This document shows positions 43,622 through 52,358 of a stretch of 64,000 nt of DNA, piece by piece. Source of the DNA: Bacteroidota bacterium (GTDB lineage Bacteria > Bacteroidota > Bacteroidia > Chitinophagales > Saprospiraceae); assembly GCA_029781865.1 (NCBI GenBank), contig JAKOVW010000039.1:147781-211780 (forward strand), given 5' to 3'. Under the pieces are notes generated by a model. That model was given only the letters and a program-made list of their open reading frames with translations, was not told where the DNA came from and searched no databases. Positions within the stretch are counted from its first letter, which is position 1; each line of letters starts with the position of its first letter. A program made the position numbers and the translations under genes.

Positions 43622-44782
43622 ATGGCAAATAAAGAGCATTTAACATTCCTTTTGGAATGCGCAAAGGATATTGAGAATGGAAGTACTTTATGGAATAATT
43701 GGCGTAAGAATAATAATATACAAAGACCAGATTTGTCTGGTGCTGATTTACAAAGTCTTACTTTGCACAGGTATAACTTTTCGGGAGCCAATTTGCAAAA
43801 TTCAAACCTTAGTCATACGATACTTCTTGAGTCACACTTTATTATGGCTAATCTAGATGAAGCTGTCTTAGTTGAAGCTGAACTACGAGAAACTCAATTT
43901 ACACAAGGTTCACTAATTCATGCTAATTTATCAAAAGCTAAATTATCTTTTGCAAAGTTTGTTGATACTAATTGCCAGGGCGCTTCCTTCGAAGGTGCCA
44001 TTTTAGCAAACGCGCTATTAATTAAATCGGACTTTACTAATGCAAATTTTCGAGATGCAATGTTGCTTACATCCAACTTCGCAAATTCAAATCTTCAAAA
44101 TGCAGATTTAACTAAGGCAATCCTATCTGGAGCTAACTTATCGAATGCTGATTTATCACGAGCCAATATTACTGGCGCCACGATATTTGGTATTTCGGCG
44201 TGGAATGTAAATACAAGTGATCTTATTCAACAAGATTTAATTATTTCACACAGTTATGAATTTGAGTTAACCGTTGATGATATAGAAATCGCTCAATTTA
44301 TTTATTTAATTAGTCACAATGAAAAGCTTTCAAGAGTTATAGATAGAATAACTAGTAAAGTCGTTCTTATCTTAGGTAGATTTTCGTCTGAAAGAAAAAT
44401 TGTATTGGATGGGATAAAGCAAAAACTACGCCAACTTGGATTTGTTTCAGTCGTGTTTGATTTTGAAAAACCAGCTAGTCGTGATTTAACGGAAACTGTA
44501 GGATTAATAGGAAGAATGTCAAAGTTTATCGTTGCAGATCTAACTGAAGCAAAAAGTATACCTCAAGAATTAAGCGAATTAATTCCAAATAATCCTTCAA
44601 TTGTTGTTGTTCCAATATTATTGAAGGGCAGCGATGGGTATTCTATGTTTGAGCATTGGGCAAGATATGATTGGGTTTTAAAGTTACAGGAATATGAATC
44701 TCTTGAATGGTTGACGGCCAATATTTCATCTTTGATAATAGATCCAGTGGAGAAATATTTAACAAGTAAAAAATCTACTTAA
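43622..44782 (+). CDS. Cassette 6: pentapeptide-repeat protein with TIR/NDT-like C-terminal domain
   Basis: 386 residues. Residues ~35-200 are pentapeptide repeats (ADLSGADLQ, ANLQNSNLS, ANLSNADLSRANITGA), a right-handed beta-helix. After a helical linker the C-terminal ~145 residues (SKVVLILGRFSSERKIVLDGI, FVSVVFDFEKPASRDLTETV, SKFIVADLTEAKSIPQEL, IVVVPILLKG) form an alpha/beta domain of the TIR or nucleoside-deoxyribosyltransferase superfamily type. TIR-like domains in bacteria often cut NAD in phage defence, but the catalytic Glu cannot be fixed by eye. It has no signal peptide and is the only gene of its cassette. Confidence 0.65.
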   Translation: MANKEHLTFLLECAKDIENGSTLWNNWRKNNNIQRPDLSGADLQSLTLHRYNFSGANLQNSNLSHTILLESHFIMANLDEAVLVEAELRETQFTQGSLIHANLSKAKLSFAKFVDTNCQGASFEGAILANALLIKSDFTNANFRDAMLLTSNFANSNLQNADLTKAILSGANLSNADLSRANITGATIFGISAWNVNTSDLIQQDLIISHSYEFELTVDDIEIAQFIYLISHNEKLSRVIDRITSKVVLILGRFSSERKIVLDGIKQKLRQLGFVSVVFDFEKPASRDLTETVGLIGRMSKFIVADLTEAKSIPQELSELIPNNPSIVVVPILLKGSDGYSMFEHWARYDWVLKLQEYESLEWLTANISSLIIDPVEKYLTSKKST

Positions 44783-44799
44783 ATTTATCGAAATTAAAC

Positions 44800-44945
44800 T
44801 GCCGACAACATGGCATAGCCTCTACTCCGCCAAGTATCAAAAATCATTCTTTTTTAATTTTTTGGTGTAATGAAAAACTTATTTCTTATTTTTGGCTACT
44901 AATGGTTCGGCGGTGCAGCGTCTATGCAAATACCGTTATAGGCAA
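44800..44945 (+). repeat. attC site 6
   Basis: Starts TGCCGACAAC, ends GTTATAGGCAA. Arms GGCATAGCCTCTACTCCGCC and GGCGGTGCAGCGTCTATGC with TTTTTGGCTACTAATGG before the 3' arm. The start pairs perfectly with the end of site 5 (GTTGTCGGCA). Confidence 0.88.
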
Positions 44946-44969
44946 CCTTGAAAAACCAAATATTGGATT

Positions 44970-45656
44970 TTGATAGACTATTATAAAATATTGAATGTAA
45001 GTTTTGGAGCGTCTGAAGCTGACATTAAAAAACGATTTAGAAAACTTGCTAATCTACATCATCCGGATAAAAATAGTGGTTCACTTAAATCAGAAGAAAC
45101 ATTTAAGATTATTCTGAAAGCATATGAAGTATTGTCAGATAAGAATAGCCGAGTTGCATATGATTTTGAATATAAAAAATATTTTGATCTTCAAAATGAT
45201 AACAAGATCCATAATAAGTCAAGACCCAATTGCAAAGAACAAAAAAATTCACAAGACAACCGACAGGCCGATAATCAGCAGAAGAAAAAGACAGCAAATA
45301 GCTCAGGTATAAATTATGGATATTGGTTAATTTTATTAATTATTATATATTTTTATAACTCAAATAAGAGTAACAACGACAGAAACGCTAAAGCATTTGA
45401 GCAACTTAAAAATTCACAAAATGTAAATAGACCTCAATCCGGAGAACTTGATTTTACAAAGAAAAACACTAAGACAGACAACATACAGGAGAGTGAGCAA
45501 CTTGAAAATTCACAAAATGTAAATAGACCTCAATCCGGAGAACTTGATTTTACAAAGAAAAAAATCAAGACCAGCATCTTAAAGGTAAGCAAAAATCCTA
45601 AGAATCAGCATCCCAAATCTAGACCTCAATCTGGGGAACTCGAATTTAAAAAATAA
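44970..45656 (+). CDS. Cassette 7, gene 1: J-domain protein with membrane helix and C-terminal repeats
   Basis: A 228-residue protein, TTG start at 44970. Residues 2-70 are a J domain with the HPD motif (LHHPDKNSG) that stimulates Hsp70 ATPase. A polar linker, one transmembrane helix (YWLILLIIIYFY, ~112-125) and three copies of a RPQSGELDFTKK-type motif (last one RPQSGELEFKK at the end) follow. The J domain should be cytoplasmic. It is the first of three genes in one cassette; the next begins 5 bp after its stop. Confidence 0.8.
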   Translation: MIDYYKILNVSFGASEADIKKRFRKLANLHHPDKNSGSLKSEETFKIILKAYEVLSDKNSRVAYDFEYKKYFDLQNDNKIHNKSRPNCKEQKNSQDNRQADNQQKKKTANSSGINYGYWLILLIIIYFYNSNKSNNDRNAKAFEQLKNSQNVNRPQSGELDFTKKNTKTDNIQESEQLENSQNVNRPQSGELDFTKKKIKTSILKVSKNPKNQHPKSRPQSGELEFKK

Positions 45657-45661
45657 AATAA

Positions 45662-46423
45662 ATGAAACAAGCATTTACAACCTTTTTACTTCTACTATGT
45701 GCATCCATTATCTCGGCTCAGAATGATGATCAATACATTGTAGTGTCGAAAACGCTTAACATGAGATCTGGTTCCGGCAAACAATATGAAATAGTTGAAA
45801 AACTATCACAAGATGATGTTGTAACACTTATTGAAAAGTTAGATAATGGATGGTGGCAAGTTGATTTTAATGGAACTGAAGGATATGTCTTATCAAATTT
45901 TTTAAAGCACGATCCCTACACTGATTGGGAAAGGAAAAATTATGAATCTGGTGTTACACCTGAATGCGAGAATGTGACACCTCAATATGACTTTCAGCTT
46001 GATAATTATTTAAGAATAAAGGTTGGTTCTGGAACTGATGTAGTGGTGAAACTAATGAGAATCGGAGATTATGAAGACAATTGTATTAGAATTGTTTATG
46101 TAAGGAGCGGTGACACTTATGAGATAAAGAATATACCTGAAAGTCAATATTACCTTAAAATAGCTTATGGCAAAGATTATAGACAGAAAATTGTAAGCAA
46201 TCAATGCGTGGTTAAGTTTATCAAAAATGCAATATATGAAAAGGGAACTGATATTCTAAATTTTACTAAAATAAAAAAACCAAACCAAACAATAGGCGAT
46301 AGTGTCTATGAAAGTTGGGATATTCCTTCCTTTGAATTATCATTAGATGTAATAAAATTATCAAACCATGACGAGAATAGCTTTAACTCAAATAGTATTA
46401 GCGAAGAAGAATTTAATAAATGA
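45662..46423 (+). CDS. Cassette 7, gene 2: secreted SH3b-domain protein
   Basis: A 253-residue protein with a signal peptide (to ASIISAQ). Residues ~25-80 are a bacterial SH3 domain (LNMRSGSGKQYEIVEKL, DNGWWQVDFNGTEGYVLSNFLK), usually a cell-wall or protein-binding module. The remainder (~90-253) contains a beta domain with Cys residues and a polar tail, not recognised. Its stop overlaps the next start (ATGA). Confidence 0.75.
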   Translation: MKQAFTTFLLLLCASIISAQNDDQYIVVSKTLNMRSGSGKQYEIVEKLSQDDVVTLIEKLDNGWWQVDFNGTEGYVLSNFLKHDPYTDWERKNYESGVTPECENVTPQYDFQLDNYLRIKVGSGTDVVVKLMRIGDYEDNCIRIVYVRSGDTYEIKNIPESQYYLKIAYGKDYRQKIVSNQCVVKFIKNAIYEKGTDILNFTKIKKPNQTIGDSVYESWDIPSFELSLDVIKLSNHDENSFNSNSISEEEFNK

Positions 46424-46956
46424 ATAAGTCAATCTACAGTATGTCAGAAATATTTATGGTGTGTTTACTGCCTTGCATATCATCAGATTTTTCATCTTCC
46501 ATACATGATTTGTTTATTAACCTTCTTGCTGGAGTTATATTTTTAATAATTTATGAGAAAATTTATATTCCTTTTGTAGCATATTTAAAAAATAAGGTAT
46601 TAATTGGCAGATTTATACATTGCGACATAACCTATACTGCATTTATGAATAATGGACATAGCCATTACTCTGACATATCGATCTCATTTTTTAAACCAAA
46701 TATTCTACTAATTGAATCACATGATTTTACGAATGGAAAAGAAAGGATTTGGAGAGGCGAAATCAAAATTGATTCAGATACTCGATTGTTTGGTCATGGA
46801 AGTTATCAATATGAAAATAGTATTGATTCCGGAATACACAATATTATTATCTTAGATAATGAAGTGATTTGTGTTCAGATATCGGATTTCAGAGGAAGCG
46901 GTGCTGCTCAATTGTGGATAAAAGAAGGAAACAAAATGATTAAATATGGTTATTGA
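46420..46956 (+). CDS. Cassette 7, gene 3: membrane protein of unknown function
   Basis: 178 residues with a membrane segment (FINLLAGVIFLIIYEKIYI, ~31-50) and a ~115-residue beta-rich domain (IGRFIHCDITYTAF, RGEIKIDSDTRLFGHGSYQY, GAAQLWIKEGN). It is translationally coupled to the SH3b gene by a 4-base overlap. The three genes form one operon carried by one cassette. Confidence 0.6.
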   Translation: MNKSIYSMSEIFMVCLLPCISSDFSSSIHDLFINLLAGVIFLIIYEKIYIPFVAYLKNKVLIGRFIHCDITYTAFMNNGHSHYSDISISFFKPNILLIESHDFTNGKERIWRGEIKIDSDTRLFGHGSYQYENSIDSGIHNIIILDNEVICVQISDFRGSGAAQLWIKEGNKMIKYGY

Positions 46957-46972
46957 GAGAATTAATTGGGCC

Positions 46973-47110
46973 GCCTATAACATGCTATACACTCTACCCC
47001 GCCGGCAGCTTTATGATTCTCTTTCTATTTTTACGGCAAGTAAAAATTACTTTTTACTTTTGGCTACCGAGTGTTTGACGGTGCAGCGTGTATAACCAAT
47101 CCATAACCAG
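46973..47110 (+). repeat. attC site 7 (3' core altered)
   Basis: Starts GCCTATAAC, which pairs perfectly with the end of site 6 across the three-gene cassette. The 3' core reads CCATAACCAG instead of CCGTTACCAG, so the crossover bases are damaged. Arms TATACACTCTACCCCGCC and GACGGTGCAGCGTGTATA. Confidence 0.75.
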
Positions 47111-47117
47111 CAATAAT

Positions 47118-48125
47118 ATGAATTTAAGCACAATACCTAACGACTCAAATAAAATTGTTCTTGGAGATCCTCTATCAGGAGCATTACTTGCTTATTTCGA
47201 CAAAGAGTTAAATGATGGAAAACATATTGAAAAAAGTAAAACACTTATCTATTATAAAACAATATATGGAAATCATTTTGAAACATACATAGATGTCTCA
47301 CTGACGCTTTTATTAATCTATGATATAGTTATTTTAGCTCCTGTCGAGAATTCTTTCCCAGACCGTATAAAACATGAATACAATGGAGAATATTATAATT
47401 CAGAATTGGGCATATGTATTCCTAGAATATTATATTCAAATTCTGACCTGTTACAGTCTGTTAAAAAAATAAAACGAGCACTGTCTGATAAAGAGGTATT
47501 AGCATTACTTTGGAATTTACCTAAACAGGCTCACTATCAAATTATAAGTCAAGTAATTTTAGAGTTGACAATGGCCAAAAATTACAATGCGCCTTTATTT
47601 ACTCTTGGTAAACGACAAGCATTAGCTAAACGTATTGCAGAAATAGAATACGAAAGAACTCCCGAACTTTCACAAACAAATAGAATAAATGTTATTTCAA
47701 GCTACTTAGACATCACTGGACTATTGTTTAAACCGATGGATTTACAATCCTTTTATTACCTGAAAACAGAAAAGGATTTGCGAGAATACTCAACCTCTTT
47801 TCTTAAAGTTGTTGAAGATTTTAAGCCTGAAAATCCGAAAGACATAAAGAGAGAACTTTTGCTTTTAATAAAAGAGGCAATTTCAAAGGACAAACTCCAT
47901 TCTAAAATTTCTGGCGTATTTGAGGGTAGTTCGACAATAATGAATTACGTAGGACTAATACCAGTTGCTGGGACAGTTGCTGGGCTTGTTGGTATTGGAA
48001 CAGACTGGGCAGCACGTGGAGTTGACAAACTAAACGAGAAACACAAGTGGTATGAGTTGGCTTCTCAAATTGAAAAAATAAAATCAATGGATAGAATAAA
48101 TGCAGCACTTAAAAATATCAAGTAG
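47118..48125 (+). CDS. Cassette 8: unknown protein with C-terminal hydrophobic segment
   Basis: 335 residues from ATG 47118; the frame is open upstream to 47088 only through attC. There is no signal peptide. A mixed N-terminal part with ETYIDVSLTLLLIYDIVIL and a helical middle are followed by a Gly/Ala-rich hydrophobic stretch (YVGLIPVAGTVAGLVGIGTDWAA, ~287-309) that could insert in a membrane. No family recognised; a pore-forming effector is conceivable but unproven. Confidence 0.55.
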   Translation: MNLSTIPNDSNKIVLGDPLSGALLAYFDKELNDGKHIEKSKTLIYYKTIYGNHFETYIDVSLTLLLIYDIVILAPVENSFPDRIKHEYNGEYYNSELGICIPRILYSNSDLLQSVKKIKRALSDKEVLALLWNLPKQAHYQIISQVILELTMAKNYNAPLFTLGKRQALAKRIAEIEYERTPELSQTNRINVISSYLDITGLLFKPMDLQSFYYLKTEKDLREYSTSFLKVVEDFKPENPKDIKRELLLLIKEAISKDKLHSKISGVFEGSSTIMNYVGLIPVAGTVAGLVGIGTDWAARGVDKLNEKHKWYELASQIEKIKSMDRINAALKNIK

Positions 48126-48133
48126 AAATACTA

Positions 48134-48270
48134 CTGGTAACATCAGATTTGCAATAGGCGGAGTTTCGTGCACCACACACAGTTTTGTGATTACAGAAAG
48201 ATAAGTTTTCCGAATGAATATTTGTGCTAAAAAACCCGCCCATCGCAAATCTGCAAAACGTTAGGGGCAA
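48134..48270 (+). repeat. attC site 8 (second sequence type)
   Basis: Starts CTGGTAAC, ends GTTAGGGGCAA. It shares GGCGGAGTTTCGTG, CACACAGTTTT and CCCGCCC with site 4, unlike the other sites. Arms AGATTTGCAATAGGCGG and CCCGCCCATCGCAAATCT. Confidence 0.78.
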
Positions 48271-48314
48271 TGCTAAACAATCTGGAATATAAAATTAGAT
48301 TACTTTAATTTCTG

Positions 48315-49238
48315 ATGATAGAACAAGAAATCAAATACGAAAAACGCCTAGTAGTCTTTATGGATATATTGGGTTTTAAAGAAATCGTAAGTCAATCAGA
48401 AAAAGATCCTGAGAAAATACAGCTTTTATTTTCTGTACTTAACTATTTAAAAGATTGGGAAGTCTCGGAAAATTGGAATTTAAAATTTGTTGAAATTGAA
48501 GAAGATGCTCAAAAAAAGGGAGTTGAAAATTTTGAAATTAGAGGCAAAACCAATAGCACTTCCTTTTCAGATAGTATTGTTGTTTCAGTCAAAGTTAACA
48601 ATAACGAAAATGAAATTGCTTCCACATTAATAGTCAACTTGCCATATATAGGGGCAGTTCTTTTAGAAAAAGGAATTTTATTTAGAGGAGGATTAACAAT
48701 TGGAGATATTATTCACAATGAAAATGGAACTGTATTCGGGCAAGCCTTAATAGATGCATATAATCTTGAGAGAAGCTCAGCAATATTCCCCAGAATAATT
48801 TTATCTGACAAATTATTGTATAAATTAAATTATCCCCTAGAAACTAAGAGTGACAGGTACCCATATCATCAATATCTAGAAAGATTTGACGACGGCTGTG
48901 TAGGATTTCATCAAATGATTTACTACCAGGTAGTTCAAAATTGGACTGAAATGACAGATGAAATATTAATTCAAAACCTAGAAACTATTCGGAAAGTTAT
49001 TATTCAAGGGCTTGATATGAGTTTTTAAAAGACAGCAATTTTTGAAAAATATAAATGGTTAAAAGAGCAGTATAACAAGTTGATTATACTTTCCGATTGG
49101 GATTATGAGACACAAACTGATGAAAATATTAAACTTAAAATTCGCAATTTAAATGTAGGCGCTATAGGAAGAAACACTCATTATTCTTATACAGATTGGT
49201 TCTATCAATTAAAGAATAAGGGGAAAAATGATGAATAA
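48315..49238 (+). CDS. Cassette 9: class III nucleotide cyclase-like protein, interrupted by an in-frame stop
   Basis: The first 237 residues resemble a class III cyclase catalytic domain: VVFMDILGFKEIV (first metal Asp, residue 17), TSFSDSIVVS (second Asp, residue 86), ILFRGGLTIGDIIHNENGTVFGQALIDAYNLE (cited in parts; the R-G-x-TxGD and G-x-x-x-DAYxLE positions). A TAA at 49026-49028 stops translation, but the same frame then continues for 69 more codons with a coherent sequence (IFEKYKWLKEQYNKLIILSDWD) up to a stop at 49236. The full protein was probably ~306 residues, so this is either a recent nonsense mutation or a truncated product. It is the only gene in the cassette. Function, nucleotide choice and activity unknown. 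Confidence 0.6.
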
Positions 49239-49244
49239 AGCCCT

Positions 49245-49386
49245 GCACCTAACATGGCATAGACTCTAAACCGCCAAGAGCCATAATCATTCTCTTATAA
49301 ATTTTTCCAGCAATAGAAACTTATTTCTTATTTTTGGCTGCTAATGGTTTGGCGGCGTAGCGTCTATGCCCAATCCGATATGAGCC
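49245..49386 (+). repeat. attC site 9 (3' core altered)
   Basis: Starts GCACCTAAC (one mismatch to the end of site 8), arms GGCATAGACTCTAAACCGCC and GGCGGCGTAGCGTCTATGCC. The 3' core reads CCGATATGAGC instead of CCGTTATGAGC. Confidence 0.8.
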
Positions 49387-49400
49387 ATTTATACTTTCTT

Positions 49401-50099
49401 ATGAAAAGATTTTTTGTTACCTTAATCTATCTATTAGTAATTCTTGGAATTGTAGGAATATTGATTACCATATGGAAATATTATAGCTCAGACTTTATAA
49501 GTTCTGGTCCAGTAAATCCAACTATTATTGGAACATTTGGAGATTTTATTGGGGGTTTTTTTGGAACAATATTTACTATTGCCACAATGCTTTTGGTTTG
49601 GCTAACATATTCAGATCAAAAACATGAAATACAAAAACGCAATTATGATTCAGTTTTTTTTAGCCTGCTTGGAATGTTAAATGAACATATTCATCATATG
49701 GATCTTAATATTGCAGCTACATCTCATCGACCAGCTCACCAAGTGCATGGAAGAGATTGTTTTAAGCATTTCTGCACGACATGTCAGTTTCATCTTAGTA
49801 GTGGAAATACAATAGAGCAGGCAATTCAAACTACCTATACAAACAATGAATCAGATCTAGGACCATATCTTAAATACTTAAAAAATATAATTCGACAAAT
49901 AAGAGACTTTGAGAACAATACTTTTTATATAGACACTTTAAATTCTACAATTACAGGTTATGAGCTGGCTTTAATAAATTATTTCATGTTTTCAAATCTT
50001 TTATCTGACGATGATAAAACCACTATATGCAGATTTAAGACCTTACTGGATTTAGATTTAGCAAAAATTAATAATCAAAACATTTATATCTGCAGATAA
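49401..50099 (+). CDS. Cassette 10: putAbiC-like membrane protein
   Basis: 232 residues from ATG 49401 (ATG 49380, inside the attC end, is possible). Two N-terminal membrane helices (~6-27 and ~50-68) with NPTIIGTFGDFIGGFFGTIFTIATMLLVWLTY (cited in parts) precede a helical cytoplasmic part with YDSVFFSLLGMLNEHIHHMD and YELALINYFMFSNLL. This layout resembles putative phage abortive infection proteins (putAbiC family). The call rests on topology and remembered motif style, so it is moderate. Confidence 0.5.
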   Translation: MKRFFVTLIYLLVILGIVGILITIWKYYSSDFISSGPVNPTIIGTFGDFIGGFFGTIFTIATMLLVWLTYSDQKHEIQKRNYDSVFFSLLGMLNEHIHHMDLNIAATSHRPAHQVHGRDCFKHFCTTCQFHLSSGNTIEQAIQTTYTNNESDLGPYLKYLKNIIRQIRDFENNTFYIDTLNSTITGYELALINYFMFSNLLSDDDKTTICRFKTLLDLDLAKINNQNIYICR

Positions 50100-50102
50100 C
50101 CA

Positions 50103-50246
50103 GCCCATAACAAAACATAGACTCTACACCGTCATGCATCATAAATCCTTCTGTTTTAATTTTTTTCAGTACTGACAGATAATTTTCTAATTTTGGCTGC
50201 TAATGCTTTGGCGATGCAGCGTCTATGCCAAATCCGTTATGGGCAA
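50103..50246 (+). repeat. attC site 10
   Basis: Starts GCCCATAAC, ends GTTATGGGCAA. Arms CATAGACTCTACACCGTC and GGCGATGCAGCGTCTATG. Confidence 0.83.
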
Positions 50247-50285
50247 CTAAAAGTATTAACTATTATATCAGATATAAAAACTTGA

Positions 50286-50657
50286 ATGACTGATTTTTCT
50301 AAATCAAAATATGTACTTAGTTTCTATTTCGATTATGGTTGTGAGAGTTGCTTATGGGCACAAAATGATGCCGCAGTAAAAAAATATGATCTAACCCCAA
50401 TTGACGAAACACAATATGATCAAAATGAAAATATTAAAAGACTACCAAAAATCACACTTCCTGATTTCCTAAAAACTGAAATTAGTCTTCTTTCAAAAAT
50501 GTTTGATAGTAGCTTAAACTGGAACAGCCCAAGTGAACCTGAACTTACATGGACAATAGAAAAGCAAAATGAATTTGAAGGTAGAGCAAGGAAACTATAT
50601 AGAGATGTATGCAATTATCTAGGTGAGGATTACGATGTAATTTATAATCAAAAATAG
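50286..50657 (+). CDS. Cassette 11: small soluble protein of unknown function
   Basis: A 123-residue acidic protein, no signal peptide, with FYFDYGCESCLWAQND near the start and a helical C-terminus (WTIEKQNEFEGRARKLYRDV). It resembles small cytoplasmic immunity-type proteins in size and charge only. No family recognised. Confidence 0.5.
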   Translation: MTDFSKSKYVLSFYFDYGCESCLWAQNDAAVKKYDLTPIDETQYDQNENIKRLPKITLPDFLKTEISLLSKMFDSSLNWNSPSEPELTWTIEKQNEFEGRARKLYRDVCNYLGEDYDVIYNQK

Positions 50658-50659
50658 CT

Positions 50660-50803
50660 GCCCATAACACGGTATACACTCGACCGCACCATTTTGGCTT
50701 AAATCATTTTTTCTTAATTTTCTTCGGTTAATAAAAATTTAGTTACTACTTTTGGCTAATAGCGGTGGGTGCGATCGCGTTTATACCAAATACGTTATCG
50801 GCG
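50660..50803 (+). repeat. attC site 11
   Basis: Starts GCCCATAAC, which pairs perfectly with the end of site 10, and ends GTTATCGGCG. Arms GGTATACACTCGACCGCACC and GGTGCGATCGCGTTTATACC. Confidence 0.85.
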
Positions 50804-50870
50804 AGTTCAAATTGATTTAATAACTAAAGATTGCATACGAATATGCATGGATAAATTAAACTAAATCAAA

Positions 50871-51194
50871 ATGAAAGTTGATGTAAACCAACTTGGTTGG
50901 CTCTTAATAATGATATGGATAATTCAGACAATTTTCTATTTGGGGCATATAGGATTTCCGAACATATTCAATATTACATTTAAAAAAGTCTTTTATATTT
51001 CAGTAACCACATGCGTGATCGTATCATTAACAATTCAGTTTGGAGGTTTTTATAGAAGCATTCCAAATGCTACTTGTGGAACGGAAAAGTTTAATCCATT
51101 AGGAATTATCGGAATTTATGGAAGTATTGGAAGTCTAATAATTTATATTATTTTCTCAATATTTAAAAAGGTAATCAATAAACTAAGTAAATAA
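50871..51194 (+). CDS. Cassette 12: small membrane protein
   Basis: A 107-residue protein with three hydrophobic helices (WLLIMIWIIQTIFYLG, FYISVTTCVIVSLTI and a C-terminal IGSLIIYIIFSIF) and a short loop containing FYRSIPNATCGTEKFNP. No family recognised. It is the single gene of a ~540 bp cassette. Confidence 0.5.
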   Translation: MKVDVNQLGWLLIMIWIIQTIFYLGHIGFPNIFNITFKKVFYISVTTCVIVSLTIQFGGFYRSIPNATCGTEKFNPLGIIGIYGSIGSLIIYIIFSIFKKVINKLSK

Positions 51195-51197
51195 ACC

Positions 51198-51340
51198 CGC
51201 CGATAACATGGTATACACACAATCGCACTTTTGTGGTTTAAATCATTCTCTTTTAGTTTTTCGGATAATAAAGCAATTTTTCTTACTTTTTGCTAACCGC
51301 GGTAAGTGCGCTCCCGTGTATACCAAGACCGTTAATAGCA
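51198..51340 (+). repeat. attC site 12
   Basis: Starts CGCCGATAAC, a perfect match to the end of site 11, and ends GTTAATAGC. Arms GGTATACACACAATCGCACTT and AAGTGCGCTCCCGTGTATACC type, with small bulges. Confidence 0.83.
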
Positions 51341-51397
51341 AGTTTAAATGCAGAACTTTCAATATTTAACCTGAATTTAAAATTTAAATGAATAGGT

Positions 51398-52045
51398 ATG
51401 CTCCTAATTAAGTCACTTCCTGAAGATAAATATAATAAGGTTGTAAATGAAGGTAATATTTTCTTAACTAGAATTGGATATTATAGAAAAACTATTAATC
51501 CACTAATAAAGGATGATCTTGAGGGTACTCGTGGATTTAGATTTGACCCTAAGGAAATAATAAGAGTTCCAAATTCTGATTTACCGACTTTTGGTAATGT
51601 GGACATAGTTGGTGGTTACACAGAAATACATCCTGGTAGTAATGTAAATATGCATGAAATACTTCCTGATATTTTAGTTTATTGTGTCTCTGAAAAGGTT
51701 CAACCAACTTTTGGAGACAAATCATTTGCGATCACAGATCCGAATGGTTTTTGTGAATTACTTATAGAAGAACTAAGAAAGACATTTGGAGATAATTTTC
51801 TTCATGGCTCATTAGAAAGAGTTCGATATGGAGGACATAAAGATGAAATAACAACACTTGATGATTTTAAAAAAGCTAAAACGTCATTTTACCAAGAATT
51901 TAATGAGTTATATTCATTAAACCCTTCAGATTTTACTCCTGAAAGTGAATGGAGATATATCTTTTTATTCGAACCCGGTGTGGAATTAGAAAGAACTGGA
52001 TTTGGTATTTATAATAAGGAATTTCATAAATATTGTAAATTTTAA
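51398..52045 (+). CDS. Cassette 13: unknown soluble protein
   Basis: 215 residues, no signal peptide or membrane segment. Features: EGNIFLTRIGYYRKT and DDLEGTRGFRFDPKE near the N-terminus, PDILVYCVSEK in the middle and EWRYIFLFEPGVEL near the end. The early pattern (a short element read-out GNIFLxxxxYYR followed by D-EG) resembles a widespread family of uncharacterised proteins from defence-rich regions, but I cannot name it. Confidence 0.5.
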   Translation: MLLIKSLPEDKYNKVVNEGNIFLTRIGYYRKTINPLIKDDLEGTRGFRFDPKEIIRVPNSDLPTFGNVDIVGGYTEIHPGSNVNMHEILPDILVYCVSEKVQPTFGDKSFAITDPNGFCELLIEELRKTFGDNFLHGSLERVRYGGHKDEITTLDDFKKAKTSFYQEFNELYSLNPSDFTPESEWRYIFLFEPGVELERTGFGIYNKEFHKYCKF

Positions 52046-52082
52046 ATTAAATCGAATTAATCACGAAATAAGGAAACAACCT

Positions 52083-52225
52083 GCTGGTAACACGGCATAG
52101 ACTCTACACCGCCAAGCATCTAAAATCATTCTCTTATAATTTTCTCCGGCAACGCAAAATAATCTTTGAGTATTGGCTACTAATATATAGCAGTGCAGCG
52201 TTTATACCAAATCACTTAGCGGCGA
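52083..52225 (+). repeat. attC site 13 (3' core altered)
   Basis: Starts GCTGGTAAC (two mismatches to the end of site 12), arms GGCATAGACTCTACACCGCC and GCAGTGCAGCGTTTATACC. The 3' core reads CACTTAGCGGCG instead of CCGTTAGCGGCG. Confidence 0.75.
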
Positions 52226-52358
52226 TCAAATCTGCAGAAGTGAAATCCTTCTCATATGAAAGTGCCAGCACGGTTAATTTTGCTTAAAGTATCATCAAAT
52301 TAAATCGTGTACAAAAAGACTAAGTTTGAAAGAAATGTGAAAAAAAATAAATAATTAT

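Noticed and set aside
48315..50099. Complete Pycsar system (cyclase plus membrane effector)
   Set aside because: The two genes lie in separate cassettes with an attC between them, the cyclase has a stop codon, and no nucleotide-binding effector domain is seen in the membrane protein.
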